Shown in pieces: positions 7,909-20,938 of a stretch of 33,882 nucleotides of DNA. The notes below the pieces were generated by a model. The model saw nothing but the letters and a program-made list of their open reading frames with translations. It did no database searches and was not told the DNA's origin. A program made the position numbers and the translations under genes. This DNA comes from Streptomyces sp. TRM64462 (GTDB lineage Bacteria; Actinomycetota; Actinomycetes; Streptomycetales; Streptomycetaceae), in assembly GCF_013362995.1 (NCBI RefSeq), contig NZ_JABWDV010000403.1, forward strand, positions 1 through 33,882, read 5' to 3'. How positions within the stretch are numbered: the first letter of the stretch is position 1; every line of letters starts with the position of its first letter.

Positions 7909-8820
7909 TCAGCTGGACGGCCCGGACGGCAGCCACCCGGGCAGCTCCTCGGTCCGCGCCAGCCAGGCGGAAGGCGGCGCTCCGGCCGCCGTGGCCGCGA
8001 CGACACCCCCGACGATGGCGCAGGTCGTGTCGACGTCACCGCCGGCCTGGGCGGTCACCCAGAAGGCCTGCTCGTAGTCGCCCAGCGACCGCGCTGCCGA
8101 CCACAGAGCGAACGGCACCGTGTCATGGGCGCTCGTGCGCCTGCCGCAGCCGAGGACGGCGGCCACGGTCTGTGTGTCGCCGTAGTCGAGCATGTCGCGC
8201 GCCCGCCGCAGGCCGGCGCCGACGGCGCTGCGCGGCACGAGGGCGATCACTCCGTCCAGGAAGTCCGTGGCCTTCGGCGGACCCCCGGGGGCCGCCGCGA
8301 GCGCCGCCGCGGCGGCCACGGCCATGCAGCCGACCACCGCCTCACGGTGCTGGTGCGTGGTGTACGAGGAGATCTCGGCCTGATGCGTGGCCTGCTCCGG
8401 GTCGTCGGCGTACCAGGCGCCCAGCGGGGCGATCCGCATGGCGGCGCCGTTGCCCCAGGAGCCCTGGCCCTGGAAGAGTCCGGCGGCCAGCTCCCGCCAG
8501 TCGCCGCCTTCCCGGATCAGGCGCAGCATGCGGTTGACGGCCGGTCCGTAGCCGCGGTCGAAGTCGTGGTGCTCGGCGAAGGAGCGGGCGAGGGCGTCCT
8601 GGTCGACGCGGCCGTGCTCGGCGAGCACGGCCAGCACGGAGCAGGCCATCTCGGTGTCGTCGGTCCACTGCCAGAGGCCGGGCGGCAGCTCGCGCCGCTT
8701 CAGCAGGGGATAGTTGTCGGGTACGAAGAACTGGGAGCCCAGCGCGTCCCCCACGGCCAGCCCCCGCAGGCTGGCCAGGGCGCGTTCGAAGCGCCGGTCG
8801 GAAGAGAAGTCAGCGGTCAT
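7909..8820 (-). CDS. ADP-ribosylglycohydrolase family protein
   Basis: A 303-residue all-helical DraG/ARH-type hydrolase that would remove ADP-ribose from proteins or small molecules using a dinuclear metal site. Metal-site motifs are present: GLAVGDALG (19-27), WTDDTEM (52-58) and GGDVDTTCAIVGG (about 260-272). The segments FDRGYGPAVNRML and GSWGNGAAMRIAPLG are also characteristic. The length and all three acidic motifs fit an active enzyme. The ATG at 8820 lacks a clear ribosome binding site, and a TAGAGT hexamer lies 9 nt upstream. The next gene upstream on the same strand ends 191 bp away. The target is unknown. Confidence 0.93.
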   Translation of the reverse strand: MTADFSSDRRFERALASLRGLAVGDALGSQFFVPDNYPLLKRRELPPGLWQWTDDTEMACSVLAVLAEHGRVDQDALARSFAEHHDFDRGYGPAVNRMLRLIREGGDWRELAAGLFQGQGSWGNGAAMRIAPLGAWYADDPEQATHQAEISSYTTHQHREAVVGCMAVAAAAALAAAPGGPPKATDFLDGVIALVPRSAVGAGLRRARDMLDYGDTQTVAAVLGCGRRTSAHDTVPFALWSAARSLGDYEQAFWVTAQAGGDVDTTCAIVGGVVAATAAGAPPSAWLARTEELPGWLPSGPSS

Positions 8821-8829
8821 CGCCCTGCC

Positions 8830-8835
8830 ACTCTA
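8830..8835 (-). promoter_or_regulatory. Candidate -10 hexamer TAGAGT close to the ADP-ribosylglycohydrolase start
   Basis: TAGAGT on the minus strand fits the Streptomyces TAGRRT -10 consensus and ends 9 nt before the ATG at 8820, implying a leader of only a few nucleotides. No good -35 hexamer is visible at the usual distance. Confidence 0.35.
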
Positions 8836-9011
8836 TCCGGTGAGGCGGACACGGCCCCGGTTCAGTGAAGGGAAGGCGGCGGCACGCGCGCGTAGAGGTG
8901 GCACGCAGTGCCTGGCGCGCGGACGGGCGCGGACGGGCGCCACGCACGGGCGCGGACTGGCGCGCGGTTCCGGGCGCCTAGAGGGACAGGCACAGGCGCT
9001 TGAAACCGCCC

Positions 9012-9617
9012 TCACACCGTCCAGACCGCCTCAAGGTCCACGACGTCACCGGTCAGGGCCTCGACGTCCGCGGCGAGCTGGGCGCGGAGTGCGAGCCGTT
9101 CCACCCGCTCGGCCCGGTACTTGCCGTGCTCGGCGGCGGACTGCCACATGGAGAGCACGACGAACTCGTTCCCCGGCGCCTCCCCGAAGAGCCCCCGCAC
9201 CATGCCGGGGGATCCGGCCATCGCCGGGTTCCAGACCTTCTCCTGCATGAGTGCGTAGTGGTCGACCCGGTCCTCGCGGATCCGGCTGTGCGCGACGCGC
9301 ACGACGTCGGCGTCCGTGAAGCGCGGCTCGAACCCCGTCTTCACGTCGAAGCGGTGGTCGAACAGCTTGACCTGCGCGTCCTTGTACGTGCCGGACTGCG
9401 CGGCGGCGAGCCGGCCGTGCGACCTCGCCATGAACGAGTCGTAGAAGGGCCGGCTCTCCCAGAAGGAGAAGACATGGGCCACACCGGGGCGCAGCCGGCT
9501 CCACCCGCCGCCCTGCCCCCGGAAACCGGGCTCGCCCAGGAGCCCCGCCCATTTCCGCTGCCCCCGTTCGAACCCCCGGCGGTCCACGACGGTGCAGCGA
9601 ATCCACTTGACCAGCAC
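9012..9617 (-). CDS. DUF4937 / YdbC-like dimeric alpha-beta barrel protein
   Basis: GTG 9617 gives a 201-residue protein starting MLVKWIRCTVVDR, the typical N-terminus of this family. It contains two ferredoxin-like halves: HVFSFWESRPFYDSFMARSH in the first and NEFVVLSMWQSAAEHGKY in the second, each resembling antibiotic-biosynthesis-monooxygenase folds. The segment FDHRFDVKTGFEPRF links them. A longer open frame upstream (to 9806) is dissimilar and was not used. A catalytic role is not established for the family. It is divergent from the TerD-family gene across 248 bp. Confidence 0.82.
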   Translation of the reverse strand: MLVKWIRCTVVDRRGFERGQRKWAGLLGEPGFRGQGGGWSRLRPGVAHVFSFWESRPFYDSFMARSHGRLAAAQSGTYKDAQVKLFDHRFDVKTGFEPRFTDADVVRVAHSRIREDRVDHYALMQEKVWNPAMAGSPGMVRGLFGEAPGNEFVVLSMWQSAAEHGKYRAERVERLALRAQLAADVEALTGDVVDLEAVWTV

Positions 9618-9865
9618 CGCGCCATCGTACGGCGCCGGGCCCCGAGCGGTCCTGGCTGCGGGAAACCGGTTCCGTACCGCCGGGTGTACGGGCCGGCGCC
9701 CGACGGCCCCGGAAGCGCCCGCGCAAGCCCCCGTAGGCACGCCTCGATTCCGCACAGCGGGCCTCGCGGCGCGTTCCTCACTGACGCTCCGTGACACCAT
9801 GGACAAGGAGGCGGGTGCGAAGGGAAGTTGGCCCTCCGTACCAGTGGCGCAGAGAGGGGGATCCT

Positions 9866-10396
9866 TTGAGCACGCTCAACAAGGGAGTGGCCAAGGTCGA
9901 GGTCACACTCAAGTGGGACCCGAGCAGGGGAGACGGGCCGGCCCACGACCTCGACATCATCGCGGCGGTGTATCCCGAGTCGGACCCGTACGGCGACCCG
10001 GTCTACCTGGTGCACTTCGACAGCCGTTCGCCGGACGGCACGATCACGCTCAACCGGGACAGCCGTACGGGGCAGGGCTTCGGTGTCGACGAGTCCATGA
10101 CGCTGGAGCTGAACCGCCTTTCCCCGGCCTACGCGCGCGTAGTGGTGGGCATCGCGATACAGCAGGGCGGCGGCCGCGTCACGTTCGGCGATGTCGCCGG
10201 CACCGGCGTGGCCGTCAAGGAGGGCTACCGGGAGCTGTTCGACGACGACTTCACCGCCGTACGGGACGCCACGGCGGCGACCCTCGTCGAGTTCACGCGT
10301 GAGGGTGCGAGCACCTGGACGTACCGGCGCGACGTCCGCGGCTTCGACGCCGACCCGGAGTCCTTCGCCCGTCTGATGGGCGCCTTGCAGCACTGA
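9866..10396 (+). CDS. TerD-family protein
   Basis: TTG 9866 is chosen because GAGAGGGGG lies 5-13 nt upstream, giving 176 residues starting MSTLNKGVAKVEVTLKWDP. The TerD domain spans nearly the whole protein: DLDIIAAVY and FDSRSPDGTITLNRDSRTG contain the acidic positions that bind calcium in TerD, followed by LELNRLSPAYARVVVGIAIQ. TerD proteins are cytosolic stress-response proteins found in tellurite-resistance and related gene clusters; no other ter genes are present here, so this is a solitary paralogue. It ends 16 nt before a strong hairpin terminator. Confidence 0.9.
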   Translation: MSTLNKGVAKVEVTLKWDPSRGDGPAHDLDIIAAVYPESDPYGDPVYLVHFDSRSPDGTITLNRDSRTGQGFGVDESMTLELNRLSPAYARVVVGIAIQQGGGRVTFGDVAGTGVAVKEGYRELFDDDFTAVRDATAATLVEFTREGASTWTYRRDVRGFDADPESFARLMGALQH

Positions 10397-10411
10397 CGTG
10401 TGCGTCTGAGA

Positions 10412-10449
10412 CGCGTCGCCCCGCCGGAGGGATCCGGCGGGGCGACGCG
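10412..10449. terminator. Bidirectional hairpin terminator
   Basis: A perfect 17-bp stem (10412-10428 with 10433-10449) with a GGGA loop lies between the convergent TerD and lipoprotein genes. It lacks a long T tract, as is common in Streptomyces. Confidence 0.85.
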
Positions 10450-10468
10450 CTGTTCCGGCACTGCCTGA

Positions 10469-11122
10469 TCAGTAGTACTCGACCTTCGCGTCGGCCTTCA
10501 CGGGATTGACCGTGTCGAAGACGATGCGGTTCGCCTTCTCGTCGACGTAGAAGGACCCGGAGTAGACCTCACGCGTCACGGTCTTCTCCAGTTCGGCGCT
10601 GGTCACCCAGGCGGACGTCGACGAGGACGTCACGCCGGCCGCCCGTACGACGGGCTCGGGCAGTTCGGGCAGCGGCACCTGCTTGAACGTCCAGTCGCTC
10701 CGGCCGAGGAGAGCCTTCATGTCCGCGGCCGTGGTGTCGAAGTAGCCGACCAGACGAATGTCGCTCGGCCCCGGGACGCGTCCGGAGTCCTGGGTGAGGT
10801 CGATCGCGCACCACTGTGTGCTCACCACTTCGCCCAGCATGGAGAACCGCGCGGTGATCTGCTCCGTCGATCCGCTCAGCTCGCACGTGCCCGCGGGCTT
10901 GCCGCTCGCGGCTCCGCCGGCCCGCGTGTCCGTCCCGGCACCGTCGGCGGCCTTGGTGTCGGCGCCGCAGGACGCGGTGAGCAGCACCGTGAGCGCGGCG
11001 AGCACGGCCGGGACGGCCGGCATGGTCCGTACGGCCGAGACGGTCCGTGCGGCCGGCATGGCCCGTGCGGCCGGCATGGTCGGCGCGCTCCCGGCCGCCC
11101 TGCTGTGTCGGCGGCTCATCAT
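10469..11122 (-). CDS. Putative lipoprotein coupled to the RHS gene, candidate immunity protein
   Basis: A 217-residue protein with a long N-terminal region containing repeated MPAAR-like units, a hydrophobic stretch (PAVLAALTVLL) and a lipobox-like LTASC with the acceptor Cys at about residue 52. The mature part has no family I recognise. It is a small domain with two further cysteines (GTCEL, QWCAIDL) and strands such as SDIRLVGYFD and GSFYVDEKANRIVFD, ending KVEYY. The start ATGATG overlaps the TGA of the RHS reading frame (TGA at 11119-11121), which implies translational coupling. Its position directly after a toxin-like RHS C-terminus suggests a surface-anchored immunity or partner protein; that is inference. 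ATG 11119 is an equally possible start. Confidence 0.78.
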   Translation of the reverse strand: MMSRRHSRAAGSAPTMPAARAMPAARTVSAVRTMPAVPAVLAALTVLLTASCGADTKAADGAGTDTRAGGAASGKPAGTCELSGSTEQITARFSMLGEVVSTQWCAIDLTQDSGRVPGPSDIRLVGYFDTTAADMKALLGRSDWTFKQVPLPELPEPVVRAAGVTSSSTSAWVTSAELEKTVTREVYSGSFYVDEKANRIVFDTVNPVKADAKVEYY

Positions 11123-13362
11123 CGCCCTCCACCTCCGGACATGTTCGAGGACCCCAGGATGTCACCACGCGTCCAGGTGACCGTCCGCGTGACAGTACCC
11201 CGGGTGATGAAGGGCTTGGCCCAGCCCAGGGTCTCCCAACGGCCGTTCTCCGCGTCGTCGATGCCGGTCTTTACGTCGTTCATCCCCTTGTTGAAGTCGT
11301 AACGGTCCTTGGCGTGGACGGTGATCCTCATGGTGAAGGTGTCGCCGCTGGCCTCGACCGACGCACTGCCCCAGATCTTGTGCTCACCGATCGCCTTCTG
11401 CCAGTTCTCGGTCTCCGGGTAGTTGCCCTGTTCCTGGCCTCCGACGTTGACGGCCTGGCCGGTCATGTTGAACGACTTCTTGCCGTTGGCCTCCTGGATC
11501 ATCTCGGCCCATCGCTGGGCCTCCTCGATCTCGGCGTTCACCGCTCCCCGGATCTGCCCGTCCTGCGCGTAGGCCTTCTCGTAGTCGAGCTCCATGTCGA
11601 GCCCGGTCCCACCGATGTAGTGGTGGTACAGCTCCTGGGCGTCACCCAGGTCCGCGTCGTGGTCGCCGGTCACGTCGCAGGAGTTGATCAGGCTGCACCA
11701 GAACGCGCCAGCCTTCTTGGCCTGCCACTTCATCCAGGACAGCCGGTCCTCCCACGTGGGCTCGGCGCCCGGGTCGTAGGGGAAGGAGCTGGTGTACGCG
11801 ATGCGCGGCTCCTGCGGCGCCCCCTCCGTGTAGTGCCCGGAGACGGGGCTGCTCCCGGTCGGCTTGGTGGCCGACCCGGACGTGCCGGAGCCGCCACCGG
11901 AGCCCGAGCCGGAGCTGGAGCCGGAGCCCGAGGTCACCGGCTTCCCGCCGACGCACTTGATCTCGCCCGTCCAGCACTCCATGAGGATGCGGCCGGACGG
12001 GTCGCTGTACGTCGTGGGGTTGTTCCCGGCGTACGAGTACCCGTTCATCGTCTGCGGCCGGTCCGGATCCAGGACCGGGTCGACGCTGATGAACTGGCCG
12101 ATGCCCGGATCGTACTCACGCGCACCGATGTGGGTGAGCCCGGTCGTCGCGTCGCCGGTCTTGCCGAGGAAGCCCTTGTCGGTGGGCCAGGCGCCGCCCG
12201 TGGGCGCACCGCGCTCGGCGCCGAACACCGTCAGCCGCCGCTTGACGAACGCGTGGGTGTCGGCGGCGATGGCGAGGGACTGCGAGCCGTGGTGGTCCGC
12301 CACCAGGTAGTGGAGCTTCTCGCTGCCGCTCCGGTTCGTCCGGACGGCGACGGTGACGTCGCCCGAGCCGTAGGTGCGCTGGGCCCACACGGTGCCGTCG
12401 GCCCTGAGGTGCACCTCCGTGGCCCCGGCGTAGAGGACGCGCTCGCCGCTCGCGGTGGCGCGGATGAGCAGGTTGCTGTCGGCGTCGTAGAGGTAGTCGG
12501 TCGCCGTCCCTTCCTCGGTGACCTTGGCGAGCTTGCCCTCCGGGGACCACTGGAGGTCCTGCTGTCCCCGGTCACCGGGGCGGCTGCGGGTGTTGCCCGA
12601 CGCGTCGTACGCGTAGGTGCGGTTCGGCTGGTCGCAGGTCGAGGTGCTCGTGGCGGTCAGGACGTGCGGCTGGGCGCCGGTGTAGCAGTAGGCGGTCCGG
12701 ACGTCGCCGGTGGCCGTGTGCCGTGTCTCGCTGGTGCGCTGGCCGCCGGAGTTGTACGTGTAGCCGGTCCAGTACGGGGCCGGGCCGGACAGCGCGGTCG
12801 CGCTGCGCGGATCGGCGCAGTTCTGCGACGACGGGGTCCACGCCTCGGTCAGGCGGCGCTGGCCGTCGTACGTGAAGCACTGGGTCTCGGCGCTGCTCGT
12901 TCCGCCCAGGGTGGTGGGGTCGGCGATCCGGGTGACGTTGCCGGCCTGGTCGAAGCCGTAGTTCACGTCCTGGAGCATGTAGCCGTGGCTCTGGGACGTG
13001 ACATGGCTGCGGGTGAGCCGGCCGGTGCCCTCCTCGTAGGTCTGCGTGACGTAGATCTTCTTGTGCGCCTCGGTGTTCGCCGTTCCCAGGACGAGCTGCT
13101 GGGCCTGGCCGAGCGCGGAGTGGTCGGTCTCCAGGAGGTAGCCGGTGCTGCCGGTGATGGACGAGAGCTGGCCGGTGCCCTTGTAGCGGTACTGGACGAT
13201 CTCGGCGCCCAGGCCGCCCAGCGCCGGCTCACTGGTGTTCTGGAGCGTTCCGTCGACGTTGTGGTAGCTGGAGAACTCGATCTCCGACGGCACGCCCGCG
13301 AGCACCAGCGGGTCGTCGGCCGGGAGGCCGAGCCGGGTGCCGGTGGCCCGGGACAGGCTGTC

Positions 13363-13365
13363 TTA
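13363..13365 (-). other. In-frame nonsense codon in the RHS gene
   Basis: The minus strand reads GTG ACC GCC TAA GAC AGC CTG TCC, where related RHS proteins would have Tyr (TAC). The frame continues on both sides with RHS sequence (upstream KAYTRTVTA, downstream DSLSRATGTRLGLP). Confidence 0.85.
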
Positions 13366-15057
13366 GGCGGTCACCGTCCTGGTGTAGGCCTTGCCGGCCC
13401 TGCCTCCCACGTAGCGGGTGGAGCTGGTCGGCTTGCCCTTCAGGAGCGTGTCGTAGGTGTGCTCCGTGAGCTGGTCGGCGTCGGTCCGGGTGCCGGACCA
13501 GCTGCCGGTGACGCGCCCGAGCTCGTCGTACGCGGTCAGGATCCGTGCGCCTCGCGCGTCCTTGGCCTCGACGATCTGGTCGAGGTCGTTGTACACGGTC
13601 GTCGCGGCGCCCTTGTCCGGGTCGTCGACCCCGACGAGGCGGCCGAGCAGGTCGTACGTGTACGTCCACCTGGCGCCGTCGGGACCGGTGGTCGTCAGCG
13701 GCTTGCCGTCCGGGGTGTGGTCGTACTTCATGGAGGCGTACGGGTTCCCCAGGCCGCCGCCGTACTGGGCGTCGGCGGGCGTGGTCGACGCGTAGTCCCG
13801 CGTCTCGACGGTCCGGCCGCGCGCGTCGGTGATGGTCCGCCTGGCCGAACCGCCCTGTACGGCGGTGACGGCGGTGGAGTCGCCGGTGTACGTGGTGGTC
13901 GTCGTCCACTTCTTGACGCCGTACACCAGCAGCGTGCTGGAGACGGGGCGGCCGGCCCCGTCGAAGACGGTCTCGGTCTGGTTGGGTGCCTCGCCGTACT
14001 CGGCGCGCGTGTACGTGCCGTTGGGCGTGCTGGTGGTGTCGAAGATGTCGCGGAACGTCTCGTAGGCGTTGCCGCGTGAGTCGTAGCGCGTGTCGGTCAG
14101 CAGCCTGCCGCCCTGCGGGGTCGGGGACTGGGTCTGCAGCTCGCGCAGCAGCGCGTCGTAGATCGTGTAGGTGGTGTTGTAGGTGGTGCCGTCCGCCTTC
14201 AGGGTCGAGGCGGCGACGGCCGACGGCTGGGTGTTGCTGAGCTGGTACGAGAAGGTCCTGGACGCGGCCTGGCCGCCGCCCCGGCTCCGGTTGGGCAGCC
14301 ACACGGCCGTCAGGCGCCCCAGGGCGTCGTACGCGAGCTCCGTCTTCTTCAGGTTGGGGTCGTAGGTGCGCAGCGGCTGGCCCCGGCGCGGGTCCAGGAA
14401 GGTGACGGTCCGGAAGCCCTTGGCGTCGGTGGCGATCGTCCTGGTGAGGGGTCCCGCGTCGGCCGGGGTGTAGGCCGTGGTGGAGACGTTCCCTCCGGCG
14501 TCGGTGATGGTGAGGGGCCGCCCCAGGGTGTCGTAGGTGGTGCTGATCGTGGTGATCCACCGGCTGGGGTGGCGCCGGCCGTCGGCGTCCGCGGTCGCGG
14601 GGTAGCCGGCGGCGCGGCCGGTCCAGGTGGCCTCGCCCTTGGTCGGTGTCTGCAGTGCGCTCCAGCCGGTCGCCGTCGGGGAGTCGTAGACGGTCGCCGT
14701 GTCGGAGAGCACGTCCCCGCGGGTCTTCGCGTCCGCGGGCAGGCTGAGCTCGGTGTCGGAGACGCCGCAGTTCTTCGCGACGACACGGGTCCGTGAGACC
14801 GGCGTGGTCAGCCCGATGGCGTCGTTGCGCGCGTACCAGGTGCGCGTGCAGGTCTCGTCCCCGGGCTTCGCCAGGTCGCCGTGGTCGGTCACGGAGGAGG
14901 CCATGCCGTAGGAGTCGAAGGAGCTGGAGGTGCCGGAGGCGCGCCAGGTGCCGGAGGCGGTCAGGTAGGTGTACGCGTCGCTCGCGGCCACGCGGACGAA
15001 GCGGGCCACGTGGTCGCCGGCGTCGGGTGCCGGTTGCCGGGCGGTCTCCTTGGACCA

Positions 15058-15061
15058 GGGG
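15058..15061 (-). other. Frameshift in the RHS gene: extra C in a CCCC run
   Basis: Removing one C restores VNEPWSKETARQPAPDAGDH and continues into ARFVRVAASDAYTYL. As it stands the frame is lost after NEP. Confidence 0.8.
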
Positions 15062-16861
15062 CTCGTTCACGGTCGCGTTGACCGCGGTGGTGCCGTTGTA
15101 CGTGACCTGCTCGCGGAGTTGGCCCGAGTACTGGTCGCTGTCGGGTATCGCGGCGATGCCCAGCGCGGGGCTCGCCAGCGGCGTGACGGAGACGGAACGG
15201 GTCGTGCCGTCCTTCTTCCGGTCGCCGTCGAGGCCCTGCATGTAGAGGGACACCGTCTTGGAGCGGGTGCCTTCGTTGTGGCCGGTGTGGACGGTCACGG
15301 TCCGGTAGCCGCGCCAATCGGACCAGGTGCGCTCGTCCTTCGGTGTGAACGGGTTGTCGCTGTAGCGCCAGCCCGCGCCCGCGTACTCGTAGGCGTGCTC
15401 GACGGCGTCGTTCTGCCCCGCGGGGTCGGAGACGACCACGGCGAGCACACGGTACTTGTGGAACCAGTCGACGGACGCCTCGCTCGCTCCGTTGATGTTC
15501 CAGTACTGCGGGTAGCAGTTGCGCGTGTTGGTGTCCTCGGCGGCGCCGGTGACCTGTGTGCGCGTGCACTCCGGTGCGGACAGGGTGACCGTGGTGATGG
15601 CTCCGGTCTCCGAGGTGACGGTGGAGAGGCGGGGGCGCGTCAGCGGCAGGATGTCGTCGGTGCCGTCGACGCGGTTGGGGCGCATCTGGTAGGTGAAGGA
15701 GACGGGCTTCAGGGCGATGGCGGTGCCGGACTTGCCGGTATGGGTGATCGACGTGAGGGTGAGCACCTGGTCGCTGGAGTCGCCGATGTCACCGCCGTCC
15801 AGGTACTGCTGGCCGAAAGCCCAGGAGTCCACCGGTGTGTGGGATGCCGCCGCCGCGTCCCAGGAGAAGGTGCTGACGCCGGTCAGCCGCTTGCGGGTGA
15901 AGAAGGTCGGCGAGGTGGAGTGGCACTCGCTGGAGTCCTTGGCGCAGAGGGCGTCGAAGGGCACGTCGGGCCAGTTCTGCGCCGTCTCCTTGGTGAGGCT
16001 GGTGCAGTCGGCGGCCGTGCAGCGCTCCGCGTACGAGAAGGTGACCTTCGCGTCGGCGTCGTCGGTGAACAGCGCGCCCTTGCGGAGTCCGTACCTGATC
16101 TCCTTGAGGTACCCGCCACGGGTGTAGGCGGTGTCGGCCGTGGTGGCGCCGTTCTTCTTGTAGTGGTTCGTCTCCTTGGCGTACCAGTAGGTCGCGGCGT
16201 TGCCGTGCAGGTCCTCGACGTGGTCGAGGTTCCAGCGCCAGGCCTGGGTGAGGGAGCGGCCGGAGAAGGCGGTGCCGGCGGAGTATCCGGGCTCGCCGGA
16301 GTCGTCGCCGAAGACCGGCACCGTCCAGACGGAGTGGGTGCGCTGGTCGACGGCTCCCGGCAGCTTGTCCAGGCCGAAGACGTACTTCGTGCCGTCGCCG
16401 GTCACGACCGTCCAGTACTCACCGTTGTCGTCGCCGTTGACGGCTCCGGTGGAGCGGGTCACCCGGGAGGCGTCGTCCCCTTCCAGGTGCCAGCGGCCGG
16501 TGGAGCTGTTCTTGACGAGCCTGGAGGACTTGCCGTTGAGGAGCACCAGGGTGGCGTTGTCGTACTTCCAGCACTGGTCGTCGGAGTCGCTGTGTCCGTC
16601 GTCGCTGCAACTGCCGTAGGTGCGCTGGATGTAGGACTCGCTCAGCGTGAAGCCCTCGCCCACCGAGGTGGACTGGTTGTTGGTCGTGGCGGTCCGGCCG
16701 TCGACGCTGCCCGAGTCGTAGCCCAGGGACAGCACGGGCGTCGGGTCGGCGGCGGCCGGCGGCATCGGGAAGTCGTAGGACCAGGTGAACGATCCCGAAC
16801 TGCCGCCCGCCTCCCAGGAGAAGGACTCGGAGAGCGGTGTGGCGGAGTAGTCACCGGCCCC

Positions 16862-16870
16862 GGAGGGGAC
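16862..16870 (-). other. Frameshift in the RHS gene: missing base near TCCCCTCC
   Basis: The frame from the signal peptide reads as far as TASGAGQQS, while the following RHS sequence (SGAGDYSATPLSES) is in another frame. One added base in 16862-16870 joins them. Confidence 0.8.
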
Positions 16871-17814
16871 TGCTGGCCGGCGCCCGACGCGGTCATCGCC
16901 AGGACCGTCGACCCGGCGGCCAGCTGGGCCGACATCCCGCTGTCCGCCTGGGGCAGGTCGCCCCTGGCGGAGACGGTGCGGCTCGCGAGGTCGTTCCGTG
17001 TCGCCACGGGCGTCTGACGGCGGCACTCCGCCTTCCGGGGCGTGGTCAGGGCGCAGGCGGGAAGCTGTACGAGCCGGAGGCGCTGGGCCCATCCGCCGCC
17101 GACGGCCGCGGCGACGGGGCCGTAGCCGACGCGCACCTCGGCCGCGCCCGGCTGTTCGGCGGCGACGGTCAGCAGCACGCCGGTGAGGCCGAGGCGTTCC
17201 GCGGCCTTCTGGTCGAGGACCGTCACCTCGGCCGAGCCACCCGCCGGGGAGGCCTGGCGGGTGGCCTGGGCGCCGGCGGTCGCGCGCTGTCGCCGGGTGT
17301 CCGGCGTGACGGTCACGGGAAGCCCGCTCACCGTGGCGGTACCCGCCTTGCCGGACGTCAGCGGCACGGTGCCCCGTCCTGCCCGCGGCCAGTCGGCGCG
17401 GCGCTCGGCGGTGGCCCGGACCGCCAGGGCCGCGTTGGCCGCGCTCTCCTTGGCGACGTGCGCCCGCGCCGCGGTCGCGCCGGGCCCGGACACCTCCTTG
17501 ACCTTGCTCACCCGCTGGTCCGGTACGTCGGGCCGGCCCAGCCCGCGTCCCGCGGCGTCGGCGGTCGGCGCCAGCCCGACCGGAACCATCAGGGACAGCG
17601 CGAGCGCGGTCACCCAGGGCCGCCTTCTTCGCCGGACACCGCGACCCGGTCTCGCCTCGGTGGGTCTGCCACTTCTCATAGGTCACACCTCTGAGCCTCA
17701 CGGGCGGCTTCGACCGCCACGTCATGATCAGGAAGGCATGACACAACATCACTTACATGACCACGTCAAGCAAGGTCCGCGACGCCCAAGGCCCAGGGAC
17801 CCGGAAACGCCGGA

Positions 17815-17851
17815 GGAGGGGGTGCCGGCCGCCGGGGCCGGCACCCCCTCC
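17815..17851. terminator. Hairpin terminator downstream of nrdJ
   Basis: A perfect 16-bp stem (17815-17830 with 17836-17851) with a 5-nt loop lies 37 nt past the nrdJ stop, in the 208-bp gap before the RHS gene. Confidence 0.85.
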
Positions 17852-17887
17852 CAGGGATCACGTCGTCAGATCGGCGTCAGATCGGCG

Positions 17888-20764
<2,877 letters not shown>

Positions 20765-20938
20765 GCCGCCTCCCATATACGGGCAAAAACACCCTGATGT
20801 GCCCAGATCTTCCCAAGGCACGGTCTCTGTCTGTTGTCATGGACGCCGCTAGCGGCACCCGGGACAAGTCGATGTGGCCGTCGCGACGGCCGGTCGCCGG
20901 ACTGGCCGGTCAGCCCGGTCAGCCCGGTCGGCAGCCGG

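Larger units (their letters stand above)
11119..17679 (-). pseudogene. Secreted RHS/YD-repeat protein with variable C-terminal toxin-like domain, disrupted
   Basis: The repaired product would be about 2186 residues. ATG 17679 is preceded by AGAGGTG. The N-terminus has a twin-cationic signal peptide (RRRRRPWVTALALSLMVP, cleaved after ADA). An SpvB-like segment follows (GDYSATPLSESFSWEAGG, LGYDSGSVDGRT), then many YD repeats (YDALGRLTAVW, YDLLGRLVGVDD, YDELGRVTGSW) and the RHS core end YDPGIGQFISVDPV with NPTTYSDPSG. After a Gly/Ser linker comes a unique domain of about 200 residues (HKIWGSASVEASGD, VHAKDRYDFNKGM, RTVTW). Three lesions break it: a lost base near 16865-16868, an extra C in 15058-15061 and an in-frame TAA at 13363-13365. 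The net frame change is zero, so both ends share one frame. Sequence error cannot be excluded. Confidence 0.85.

Noticed and set aside
11047..14079. Long plus-strand open frame opposite the RHS gene
   Set aside because: Val/Gly/Arg-rich mirror of the RHS coding strand with no domain; RHS YD repeats are clear on the minus strand.
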